DNA of 9,180 nt, taken from Bacteroidota bacterium (GTDB lineage: Bacteria > Bacteroidota > Bacteroidia > Bacteroidales > Rikenellaceae). The notes below the pieces were generated by a model. That model was not told where the DNA came from. It was given only the letters and a program-made list of their open reading frames with translations, and did not search any database. The position numbers were made by a program, and so were the translations under genes. Numbering within the stretch: position 1 is the stretch's first letter; every line of letters begins with the position of its first letter. Where the stretch lies: the NCBI GenBank assembly GCA_023413645.1, contig JAEZPN010000079.1:1-9180 (forward strand), read 5' to 3'. This document shows positions 1 through 6,391 of this stretch, in pieces.

Positions 1-992
1 GCCTCAATGTCCTCGCCACGCGATGCGCGCAGGGTGGTCTGTATGCCACGCTTGGTAAGTGTATCGCGGAACTCGATAATCTTCTCTAACTCAGGTGAGA
101 AGAATGGCGAGTCGGGAATCTTGTGGAAGCGGATAAGGTTGATGCGACACTTGATGCCGTCGAGCAACCTTGACAGCTCCTTGATATGTCTAAATGAGCA
201 GTTCATGCCCTCCAAGACGATATACTCGAACGAGACGCGGCGCTGGTGCGTAAAGTCGTAGCGACGCAAGATGTCGCACACCTCCTTAATAGAGTATGCG
301 TTCTCGATGGACATAATCTCCTTGCGCTCCTCGGGGAAGGGGTTATGCAGTGAGACTGCAATATGCACCTTCGACTCATCGAGTAGGCGGGGCAGCGTCT
401 TGGCAACACCCGCGGTAGAGACGGTGATGCGCGTAGGTGACCACGCCATGCCCCACTCCGAGGTGAGGATGTCGAGGGTGTGCATAAGGTTGTCGATATT
501 GTCGAGGGGCTCGCCCATGCCCATAAATACAAGGTTAGTGAGCTTGTCGCGCTCGGGGATTGAGAGTATCTGGTTAATTATCTCAGTAGCAGGTAGATGA
601 TGCCTAAAACCCATGCGACCCGTAGCGCAGAATTTACAACCCATTTTGCAACCCGCCTGCGACGATACGCATAGCGTCATGCGCTCGCCATCGGGGATAA
701 GTGCCGACTCGATATACTCACCCTCCGAGGTGGCGAAGAGATACTTCTTGGTGCCGTCGGTCGATGTCGATACCTTGAGGGGTGCCGAGAGTCCGAGGTC
801 ACAACGCTCTTTGAGGCGCTCGCGAGCTATTTTCGATAGGTTGGTCATGGCGTCGATGTCGGTCACGAAGCGTGTATATAGCCATCCAGCAATCTGCTTT
901 GCGGCAAACTGTGGCAGTTCAAGTTCCTTACACAGAGTCTTCAACTCCTCGAGCGACATGCCATAAAGGCAGGGTTTTATATTCTTTGTCAT
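1..992 (-). CDS. rlmN: RlmN, dual-specificity 23S rRNA (A2503)/tRNA (A37) adenine-C2 methyltransferase, C-terminus cut by window edge
   Basis: A radical-SAM enzyme of the cytoplasm that methylates C2 of A2503 in 23S rRNA, and in characterised members also A37 of some tRNAs. Reading leftward from an ATG at 992-990 gives 330 open codons with no stop. An N-terminal helical domain (about residues 8-65) precedes the radical-SAM core. The cluster motif CxxxCxxC is C115-C119-C122 in AGCKMGCKFCATGRMG, with the family cysteine C108 just before it, and the SAM-contact motif GMGEP lies at 158-162. The reading frame leaves the window at RASRGEDIEA. In the family this is followed at once by ACGQL, which carries the methyl-accepting cysteine, so the gene looks intact and only about 15-20 residues should be missing. 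An internal Met at residue 12 (codon at 959) is a possible later start. I prefer 992 because it lies a normal distance from a -7 box. The gene is divergent from tonB. Confidence 0.95.
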   Translation of the reverse strand, partial: MTKNIKPCLYGMSLEELKTLCKELELPQFAAKQIAGWLYTRFVTDIDAMTNLSKIARERLKERCDLGLSAPLKVSTSTDGTKKYLFATSEGEYIESALIPDGERMTLCVSSQAGCKMGCKFCATGRMGFRHHLPATEIINQILSIPERDKLTNLVFMGMGEPLDNIDNLMHTLDILTSEWGMAWSPTRITVSTAGVAKTLPRLLDESKVHIAVSLHNPFPEERKEIMSIENAYSIKEVCDILRRYDFTHQRRVSFEYIVLEGMNCSFRHIKELSRLLDGIKCRINLIRFHKIPDSPFFSPELEKIIEFRDTLTKRGIQTTLRASRGEDIE

Positions 993-1016
993 AGGGTTCA
1001 ACTACATTACCGACTA

Positions 1017-1024
1017 CAAAATTA
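1017..1024 (-). promoter_or_regulatory. Probable -7 box for rlmN
   Basis: On the minus strand this reads TAATTTTG, an exact match to the Bacteroidota -7 consensus TAnnTTTG. It ends 25 nt before the rlmN ATG, implying a short leader of about 18 nt. I see no convincing TTTG -33 box at the usual 19-21 nt spacing, so the call rests on the -7 box, its position and the A/T-rich surroundings. Confidence 0.5.
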
Positions 1025-1077
1025 ATAAAAATTAAACATTTTTCAGTCTAAAATGAGTTTTTTTGGAATTTTATATA

Positions 1078-1085
1078 TATCTTTG
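1078..1085 (+). promoter_or_regulatory. Probable -7 box for tonB
   Basis: TATCTTTG matches the Bacteroidota consensus TAnnTTTG exactly and sits in a T-rich tract just upstream of a structured leader. A TTTG at 1062-1065 is only 12 nt upstream, too close for a standard -33 box. Transcription would start near 1091-1092, leaving an untranslated leader of about 130 nt. Confidence 0.55.
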
Positions 1086-1091
1086 CATAGT

Positions 1092-1222
1092 GTAGTGCGC
1101 ACATAATGCGCGTACGTGATGCCCGAGAGTGGCGGTTAATGGTGGAATGAAGGTCCGCTTGCTGCATGAAATTGGGCGTTGCAACCTTGGTAAGTAATTA
1201 AAAACTAAAAAAATAAAATAAC
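1092..1222 (+). promoter_or_regulatory. Structured 5' leader of tonB (candidate cis-regulatory RNA, family not recognised)
   Basis: The sequence can form several connected elements. A first hairpin pairs 1095-1100 with 1108-1113 around a 7-nt loop. A nine-pair helix joins 1116-1124 to 1174-1182 (six Watson-Crick, three G-U). An inner helix joins 1131-1135 to 1155-1159. AAGGU at 1150-1154, inside the large loop, is complementary to ACCUU at 1184-1188 just outside it, which would make an H-type pseudoknot abutting the inner helix. The first hairpin begins right at the predicted RNA start. The 3' part (about 1198-1222) is almost pure A/T, as is usual at Bacteroidota start sites. A 16-codon frame (1147-1197) also lies inside. 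I could not match it to a cobalamin, TPP, SAM or FMN riboswitch core. The pairing was found by eye without energy calculation. Confidence 0.4.
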
Positions 1223-1924
1223 ATGGAAGTTAAAAAATCTCCACAAGCAAACCTTCAGAATTATAGAATTCCATTCTTGATTTTCGGTCTTGCATTGGTT
1301 TTGACTGTAACAGGTATTGTGCTTTCAATTCACTCAAAGCAGGTAAATGCAACGTATACACCTCCTAAGGCTGAGACCACCGAGGTAGAGCAGATCGACA
1401 ACACACGTCAGGATATCCCCGAGCCTGAGGTGCAGCCTCAGAAGGCACAGGCACAGGTTGTAACAGACGTGCTTAACATCGTGTCTAACGACCAGAAGAT
1501 TGAGACAAACATCGTCTTCACTGATGATGCTGACGACTTCGACGACTTCGATATCGTAATCGAGGAGAAGGAGGAGGAGATCGAGGAGGAGGAGATCTTC
1601 GTAACTGTAGAGGAGATGCCTACATTCCAGGGCGGTGGTCTTCCTGAGTTCCGTAACTGGGTTCAGTCAAACGTTAAGTATCCTCAGATCGCTCTCGAGA
1701 ACGGTATCCAGGGTAACGTTGTTGTTCAGTTCGTTGTAGGTCCCGACGGTAAGATGACAAACTTCAAGGTTCTCCAGTCTCCCGATAAGACCCTTTCTGA
1801 TGCAACTATCGACGTTCTTAAGAAGGCTAATGAGCTTAAGAAGGGTTGGAAGCCTGGTAAGCAGCGTGGTAAGGCTGTAAAGGTTTCGTTCACATTGCCC
1901 GTGAAGTTCGCGATCCAGAACTAA
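1223..1924 (+). CDS. tonB: TonB-family energy transducer with acidic periplasmic linker
   Basis: An inner-membrane-anchored protein of 233 residues that would couple the ExbB/ExbD proton-driven motor to TonB-dependent outer-membrane receptors. Residues 1-16 are cytoplasmic and basic (MEVKKSP start, common in Bacteroidota TonBs). One hydrophobic anchor spans about 17-37, followed by a short Pro/Glu-containing linker (47-75). Residues 101-124 are 16/24 Asp or Glu. The TonB C-terminal domain runs from about 130 to 233, with MPTFQGG (132-138), YPQIALENGIQG (153-164) and the closing PGKQRGKAVKVSFTLPVKF segment (211-229). No exbB or exbD lies next to it, so it is a single transcription unit with its own promoter, long leader and terminator. 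Bacteroidota carry many TonB paralogues, so the receptor partner cannot be inferred. The start is the only reasonable ATG, placed after an A-rich leader. Confidence 0.93.
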   Translation: MEVKKSPQANLQNYRIPFLIFGLALVLTVTGIVLSIHSKQVNATYTPPKAETTEVEQIDNTRQDIPEPEVQPQKAQAQVVTDVLNIVSNDQKIETNIVFTDDADDFDDFDIVIEEKEEEIEEEEIFVTVEEMPTFQGGGLPEFRNWVQSNVKYPQIALENGIQGNVVVQFVVGPDGKMTNFKVLQSPDKTLSDATIDVLKKANELKKGWKPGKQRGKAVKVSFTLPVKFAIQN

Positions 1925-1949
1925 CGAGAATCGTTGATACAATAAACAC

Positions 1950-1992
1950 AAGTAACGCACGAACGGGTATGTTGTCGTGCGTTACTTATTAT
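1950..1992 (+). terminator. Hairpin terminator of tonB
   Basis: A perfect 13-bp inverted repeat (1950-1962 with 1975-1987, arm AAGTAACGCACGA) closes a 12-nt loop and is followed by TATTATATA, a weak U-rich tail. It lies 25 nt after the tonB stop and 25 nt before hflX. The stem is strong and the tail is poor, so some read-through into hflX is possible. Confidence 0.75.
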
Positions 1993-2012
1993 ATATAAGG
2001 TATAGATAATAG

Positions 2013-3245
2013 ATGAAAGAGGATAAGGTAAGCATAAAGCAGCGCCGTGAGGAGCCACTGCCTACTGTCGAGGAGCGCGAAACACGTGCGGTGCTCGTAG
2101 CCGTAATTCGCGATAGTCAAAATCCCGCAACAGCGGTGGAGTATCTCGATGAGTTGGAGTTCTTGGCCGAGACTGCAAATATAAAGTCGGTTAAGCGCTT
2201 CACGCAGCGTCTGCCACAGCCACTATCAAAGATATATGTGGGTCCTGGTAAACTCGAGGAGATTGCAGAGTGGTGCAAGGAGAACGAGATTGACGTAGCC
2301 ATCTTTGACGATGAGCTCTCACCAGCGCAGACACGTAACATCGAGCAGGTTATGCCCTGCCGCATCATGGACCGTACGCGCTTGATTCTCGATATCTTCA
2401 TGTCGCGTGCGCAGACAGCATACGCCAAGACACAGGTGGAGTTGGCGCAGCACGAGTATATGTTGCCACGCCTTGCCGGTTTGTGGACGCACCTTGAGCG
2501 TCAGCGTGGTGGTACGGGTACACGAGGTGGTGCCGGTGAGCGCGAGATCGAGACCGACCGCCGTATTGTGCGTAACCGCATCTCGAAGCTTAAGGAGGAC
2601 CTCAAGAAGATTGACCGTCAGATGGCGGTGCAGCGCTCGAACCGCGGACAGATGGTTCGCGTGGCGTTGGTGGGATATACCAATGTGGGTAAGTCTACGC
2701 TTATGAACCTGCTCTCTAAGAGTGAGGTATTCGCTGAGAATAAGCTCTTTGCGACACTCGATACCACAGTGCGTAAGGTTGTGTTCGACAACCTCCCATT
2801 CTTGATGTCGGACACCGTAGGTTTTATCCGTAAGCTCCCCACAGAGCTCATCGAGTCGTTCAAATCGACGTTGGATGAGGTGCGCGAGGCAGACTTGTTG
2901 CTCCATGTTGTAGATATCTCACATCCAGGCTTCGAGGATCAGATTGCCGTGGTAAAGCAGACGCTAGCTGACATTGGTGCGGGCGATAAGCCCACATTCT
3001 TGGTATTCAATAAGATTGATGCCTATACGTACACTCCCAAGGAGGAGGATGACCTCACGCCAGTAACGAAGGAGAACCTCTCGCTTGACGACCTCAAGAA
3101 GAGCTGGATTGCGAAGGCAAATACGCCTTGCATCTTTATTTCGGCACGCGAGAAGTTGGGTGTAGATAAGCTACGTTCCGACCTCTACGGCATGGTGCGC
3201 GAGATACACGCAGGACGTTATCCGTTCAACAACTTCTTGTACTAA
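2013..3245 (+). CDS. hflX: HflX, ribosome-associated GTPase
   Basis: A cytoplasmic TRAFAC-class GTPase of 410 residues. In studied bacteria HflX binds the 50S subunit and splits stalled or heat-damaged ribosomes. The N-terminal HflX domain covers about residues 25-155 (KIYVGPGKLEEI at 73-84, then the DELSPAQTRNIE segment at 100-111). A glycine-rich connector with a basic coiled stretch follows (RGGTGTRGGAGE, 165-176; helix to about 208). The G domain has G1 GYTNVGKS (221-228), switch I LDTT (249-252), G3 DTVG (267-270), G4 NKID (333-336) and a G5-like SAR (377-379). It ends in GRYPFNNFLY, as in other Bacteroidota members. Length is typical and all nucleotide-binding motifs are intact. The ATG at 2013 opens the HflX N-domain with a normal lead. 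No TAnnTTTG box is visible in the 88 nt after tonB. upp follows by 27 nt. Confidence 0.95.
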   Translation: MKEDKVSIKQRREEPLPTVEERETRAVLVAVIRDSQNPATAVEYLDELEFLAETANIKSVKRFTQRLPQPLSKIYVGPGKLEEIAEWCKENEIDVAIFDDELSPAQTRNIEQVMPCRIMDRTRLILDIFMSRAQTAYAKTQVELAQHEYMLPRLAGLWTHLERQRGGTGTRGGAGEREIETDRRIVRNRISKLKEDLKKIDRQMAVQRSNRGQMVRVALVGYTNVGKSTLMNLLSKSEVFAENKLFATLDTTVRKVVFDNLPFLMSDTVGFIRKLPTELIESFKSTLDEVREADLLLHVVDISHPGFEDQIAVVKQTLADIGAGDKPTFLVFNKIDAYTYTPKEEDDLTPVTKENLSLDDLKKSWIAKANTPCIFISAREKLGVDKLRSDLYGMVREIHAGRYPFNNFLY

Positions 3246-3272
3246 AGTATTATTAACCAATATATTGCAGCT

Positions 3273-3926
3273 ATGGTAAAGATACTCAACCAGGAGAATA
3301 CGATTCTCAATAAGTTCCTCGCAGAGATGCGTGATAAGGGCGTGCAGAAGGACTCTATGCGCTTCCGTCGTAACTTGGAGCGTGTGGGCGAGATTATGGC
3401 ATACGAGATATCGAAGAGACTCAACTACAAGACCCGCATGGTGGAGACACCTCTCGGTGTTGCGGCGGTAGAGGAGATCTCGGATAAGGTTGTTGTAGCT
3501 ACCATTCTGCGTGCAGGATTGCCATTCCATCAGGGTTTCCTTAACTATTTCGACGATGCTGAGAGTGGCTTCGTGTCGGCATATCGTAAGAGTCGCCCCG
3601 ATGGTTCGTTCATTATCGATGTTGAGTATGTTGCAACCTCGTCGCTCTCGGGTAAAACACTTATTTTGGTTGACCCCATGCTCTCAACAGGTACATCGTT
3701 GATGCTTGTCTACGATGCCTTGATACGTCGAGCTGGTGAGCCCGATCATACTCACTTCGCCGCAGTGTTTGCCTCGGAGGAGGGTGTAGACTATGTTAAG
3801 CGCCGTTGTAACGCGGAGAAGTGTACGTTGTGGTGCGCCGTTGTGGATGAGGAACTTACGTCGAAATCGTATATTGTACCAGGCATTGGCGATGCAGGTG
3901 ACTTGGCATATGGTGAAAAGCTTTAA
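3273..3926 (+). CDS. upp: Uracil phosphoribosyltransferase
   Basis: A pyrimidine-salvage enzyme of the cytoplasm: uracil + PRPP gives UMP + diphosphate. The 217 residues match the usual length of bacterial Upp (about 205-220). Visible motifs are LRAGLPFHQG (79-88), the PRPP-binding loop VDPMLSTGTS (133-142) and the C-terminal uracil-recognition segment IVPGIGDAGDLAYG (201-214). All are intact. It starts 27 nt after hflX with no hairpin or -7 box between them, so the two are probably one transcription unit, and a strong terminator follows. The pairing with hflX has no obvious functional logic. No pyrimidine-responsive leader is visible. Confidence 0.96.
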   Translation: MVKILNQENTILNKFLAEMRDKGVQKDSMRFRRNLERVGEIMAYEISKRLNYKTRMVETPLGVAAVEEISDKVVVATILRAGLPFHQGFLNYFDDAESGFVSAYRKSRPDGSFIIDVEYVATSSLSGKTLILVDPMLSTGTSLMLVYDALIRRAGEPDHTHFAAVFASEEGVDYVKRRCNAEKCTLWCAVVDEELTSKSYIVPGIGDAGDLAYGEKL

Positions 3927-3962
3927 GTATTGAGATAGTTGGCTCATAGAGTTGGTGTATAG

Positions 3963-4005
3963 GAGAGATGTCGTCTTTTTCATGGCGACATCTCTCTTGT
4001 TGTTT
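3963..4005 (+). terminator. Intrinsic terminator of hflX-upp
   Basis: A perfect 11-bp stem (3963-3973 with 3986-3996, arm GAGAGATGTCG) with a 12-nt loop is followed by TTGTTGTTT. It lies 36 nt after the upp stop and separates the housekeeping genes from the ior operon. Confidence 0.85.
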
Positions 4006-4022
4006 ATATCCATAAGGATATA
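4005..4022 (+). other. Small A/T-rich hairpin upstream of the ior promoter
   Basis: TATATCC (4005-4011) and GGATATA (4016-4022) form a perfect 7-bp stem with a 4-nt loop. It lies directly behind the upp terminator and about 60 nt upstream of the iorA -7 box. It could be a second termination element or a regulator-binding site. The sequence alone does not decide between these. Confidence 0.3.
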
Positions 4023-4082
4023 GATTTTGGATGGTTGGTTGAGAAAGGGAGAAAAATATTTCGCTGTTTGAAAAATTTTGCT

Positions 4083-4090
4083 TAACTTTG
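4083..4090 (+). promoter_or_regulatory. Probable -7 box of the ior operon
   Basis: TAACTTTG matches TAnnTTTG exactly and lies 57 nt before the iorA ATG. A degenerate TTTC at 4059-4062 is at the right spacing (20 nt) for a -33 box. The perfect TTTG at 4067-4070 is only 12 nt away. The predicted start of transcription (about 4096) falls in an inverted repeat, ATGCG (4094-4098) with CGCAT (4105-4109), which could be an operator or a short 5' hairpin. Confidence 0.6.
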
Positions 4091-4147
4091 AAGATGCGTA
4101 ATAGCGCATTAACAAAAATAGATCACAAACCTAAAACCTATACTAAT

Positions 4148-5770
4148 ATGAGAAAACTACTTCTCGGTGACGAGGCTATTGCACAGGCCGCTATCGACGC
4201 TGGTCTATCGGGTGTCTATGCTTATCCTGGAACGCCTTCAACCGAAATTACAGAATTCATTCAGCTCCGCGAGGAGAAGCGCGGTGATGCAGAGAACAAG
4301 ATCTGCTGCCGTTGGGCTACTAACGAGAAGACCGCTATGGAGGGTGCTCTCGGTATGTCGTACATGGGTAAGCGTGCCCTTGTATGTATGAAGCATGTCG
4401 GTATGAACGTTGCTGCCGATCCATTCGTTAACTCAGCTATGACTGGTGTTAATGGCGGTTTGGTAGTTGTTGCTGCTGACGACCCATCTATGCACTCATC
4501 ACAGAACGAGCAGGATTCTCGCTTCTATGGTAAGTTTGCCATGATGCCTATCTTCGAGCCCTCGAACCAGCAGGAGGCTTACGACATGACACATGCAGCA
4601 TTCGAGCTCTCGGAGGCTGTTAAGTTGCCCGTGTTGATGCGTGTAACTACTCGTATGGCGCACTCACGTGCTGTTGTAAACGTAACCGAGGAGCCCCGCA
4701 AGCAGAACGAGATCAACCGTCCTGAGGATGTACGCACATGGATCTTGTTGCCCGCATTCGCAAAGAAGCGCTACGTGCAGCTCTTGGCTCAGCAGGATGA
4801 CCTTATGAAGGCATCGTTGGAGTCTAAGTACAACTGCTACCGCAAGGGTGCGAAGCCCGAGCGTGGTGTAATCTGCACAGGTATCGCATACAACTACTAC
4901 ATGGAGAACGCTGCAAACTGCGAGGAGCGTAGCGTACTCAAGGTATCACAGTACCCATTGCCCGTTGAGCTCATCGAGAAGATGGTAGCGGATGGCGCAA
5001 AGGAGATCCTCGTTATGGAGGAGGGTCAGCCCGTTGTTGAGGAGATGGTACGCGCTATCGTGCCCTCTACAGTGGCAGTTAAGGGTCGCTTGACAGGCGA
5101 TCTTCCACGTGTTGGCGAGCTCAATCCCGACAGCGTACGCAAGTCGTTGGGTATGGAGGCTTTGGAGAACCTCGAGGCGGACGACATCGTTGTAGCACGT
5201 CCACCCGCATTGTGCCAGGGTTGCGGTCACCGCGATATGTACAAGGCGTTGAACGAGGTTGCTGCAGAGTATGAGAATCCTCGCATCTTCGGTGATATCG
5301 GTTGCTACACTCTCGGCGCATTGCCTCCATTCCAGGCATTGCACGCTTGTGTAGAGATGGGTGCTTCAATCACCATGGCTAAGGGTGCTTCGGATGCTGG
5401 TCAGTTCCCCTCATTCGCAGTTATCGGTGACTCTACATTCACACACTCAGGTATGACAGGCTTGTTGGACTGCGTTAACTCTAACGCAAATGTTGTTGTT
5501 GTTATCTCTGATAACCTCACAACAGGTATGACAGGTGGTCAGGACTCTGCAGGTACAGGCAAGCTTGAGGATATCTGCCGCGGCTTGGGCGTTCATCCAG
5601 ACCACGTACGTGTTGTAGTGCCACTTCCAAAGAATATGGAGGAGATTAAGACTATCTTGCGCGAGGAGATTGAGTACAAGGGCGTATCAGTTATCATCCC
5701 ACGTCGCGAGTGTATCCAGACAGCTAAGCGTCACGCTAAGGCGAAGGCTGCAGCTGCAAAGAAGGAGTAA
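4148..5770 (+). CDS. iorA: Indolepyruvate (arylpyruvate) ferredoxin oxidoreductase, alpha subunit, short form
   Basis: The TPP-binding catalytic subunit: arylpyruvate + CoA + oxidised ferredoxin gives aryl-acetyl-CoA + CO2 + reduced ferredoxin. It has 540 residues. The N-terminal pyrimidine-binding domain spans about 1-180 (VYAYPGTPSTEI at 23-34; ATNEKTAMEG at 57-66, with E60 as the likely TPP-activating Glu). The linking domain spans about 235-335. The TPP/Mg domain spans about 355-518 (CQGCGHRD 356-363; GDIGCYTLG 382-390; GDSTFTHSG 427-435; SDNLTTGMTGGQ 454-465). C356, C359, C386 and C522 correspond in position to the four ligands of the proximal [4Fe-4S] cluster in two-subunit 2-oxoacid:ferredoxin oxidoreductases. 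The ferredoxin-like C-terminal domain of archaeal IorA is absent; a Lys/Ala tail ends the protein. I chose the ATG at 4148; a TTG at 4088 would add 20 unconserved residues and overlap the promoter. Indolepyruvate versus phenyl- or hydroxyphenylpyruvate preference cannot be read from the sequence. Confidence 0.93.
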   Translation: MRKLLLGDEAIAQAAIDAGLSGVYAYPGTPSTEITEFIQLREEKRGDAENKICCRWATNEKTAMEGALGMSYMGKRALVCMKHVGMNVAADPFVNSAMTGVNGGLVVVAADDPSMHSSQNEQDSRFYGKFAMMPIFEPSNQQEAYDMTHAAFELSEAVKLPVLMRVTTRMAHSRAVVNVTEEPRKQNEINRPEDVRTWILLPAFAKKRYVQLLAQQDDLMKASLESKYNCYRKGAKPERGVICTGIAYNYYMENAANCEERSVLKVSQYPLPVELIEKMVADGAKEILVMEEGQPVVEEMVRAIVPSTVAVKGRLTGDLPRVGELNPDSVRKSLGMEALENLEADDIVVARPPALCQGCGHRDMYKALNEVAAEYENPRIFGDIGCYTLGALPPFQALHACVEMGASITMAKGASDAGQFPSFAVIGDSTFTHSGMTGLLDCVNSNANVVVVISDNLTTGMTGGQDSAGTGKLEDICRGLGVHPDHVRVVVPLPKNMEEIKTILREEIEYKGVSVIIPRRECIQTAKRHAKAKAAAAKKE

Positions 5771-5805
5771 GTCCGCTAATGCTAATATATAACTAAGAAA
5801 CAATT

Positions 5806-6387
5806 ATGAAGAAAGATATCATTTTGGCAGGCGTCGGCGGACAGGGTATTCTGTCGATTGCTACGGTCATTGGCGAGGCTGCCATGGCCGAGGGTTGGAA
5901 CATCAAGCAGGCAGAGGTTCACGGTATGAGTCAGCGTGGTGGCGACGTGCAGAGTAACTTGCGTCTCTCTACAGAACCCATCGCATCGGACCTTATCGCT
6001 AAGGGTGGTGCCGACATCATCATCTCACTCGAGCCTATGGAGGCGTTGCGCTACTTGCAGTACTTGAAGAAGGATGGCTGGGTAGTGACTTCAAACGTCC
6101 CCTTCATCAATATTCCTAACTACCCCGCAGAGGAGGAGCTTAACGCACACCTCGCGGCATTGCCACACTGCGTGTCACTCAACGTTGAGGAGTTGGCTAA
6201 GGAGGCAGGTGCGCCCCTTCAGGCGGCAAATATGGTACTCTTGGGTGCTGCTATCCCCATGCTCGACATAGAGTATGAGAAGATCGAGGCAGGTATACGT
6301 CGTATCTTCGCTCGTAAGGGTGAGGAGGTTATCGAGAAGAACCTTGCTGCAGTACGTGCCGGTTATGAAAACTCAATTAAGAAATAA
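5806..6387 (+). CDS. iorB: Indolepyruvate ferredoxin oxidoreductase, beta subunit
   Basis: The gamma-type domain subunit of the 2-oxoacid:ferredoxin oxidoreductase family. It helps bind CoA and complete the active site of IorA. The 193 residues match the usual IorB length (about 190-200). The N-terminus has the family motif GVGGQGIL (9-16), and QAEVHGMSQRGGDV (35-48) is the characteristic conserved stretch. NMVLLGA lies at 142-148. There is a single cysteine (C122), so it carries no iron-sulphur cluster. It begins 35 nt after iorA with an A-rich start region and no hairpin between, so the two are co-transcribed. TAA is followed directly by an in-frame TAG. The next gene starts 4 nt after the TAA. 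Confidence 0.94.
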   Translation: MKKDIILAGVGGQGILSIATVIGEAAMAEGWNIKQAEVHGMSQRGGDVQSNLRLSTEPIASDLIAKGGADIIISLEPMEALRYLQYLKKDGWVVTSNVPFINIPNYPAEEELNAHLAALPHCVSLNVEELAKEAGAPLQAANMVLLGAAIPMLDIEYEKIEAGIRRIFARKGEEVIEKNLAAVRAGYENSIKK

Positions 6388-6391
6388 TAGC

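Noticed and set aside
7..966. Plus-strand open frames over 7-261, 271-600 and 613-966
   Set aside because: They lie antisense to rlmN, whose radical-SAM motifs are intact over the whole stretch. Their translations show no recognisable domain and are Ser/Arg-rich, as expected of antisense frames.
1062..1065. TTTG 12 nt before the tonB -7 box (and similarly 4067-4070 before the ior box) as -33 elements
   Set aside because: The spacing is well short of the 19-21 nt expected for Bacteroidota promoters. Both regions are T-rich, so TTTG is common by chance.
1092..1222. A known riboswitch, tRNA, SRP RNA or tmRNA fragment in the tonB leader
   Set aside because: No B12 box, TPP, FMN or SAM core, no cloverleaf with CCA-type acceptor stem, and no SRP Alu or symmetric-loop consensus could be recognised by eye. 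It is kept only as an unassigned structured leader.
2319..2906. 195-codon minus-strand open frame inside hflX
   Set aside because: It is antisense to the HflX G domain, His/Leu/Thr-rich, without recognisable motifs or a promoter. It is explained by the codon pattern of hflX.
4088..4147. TTG at 4088 as the iorA start, adding 20 residues
   Set aside because: It begins within the -7 box itself. The extra residues are unlike any IorA N-terminus, while the ATG at 4148 gives the expected MRKLLLGDEAIA start.
6275..6391. Upstream extension of the aminotransferase into iorB
   Set aside because: The extra 39 residues are Arg/Val-rich out-of-frame iorB sequence. The ATG at 6392, 4 nt after the iorB stop, gives a normal family N-terminus.
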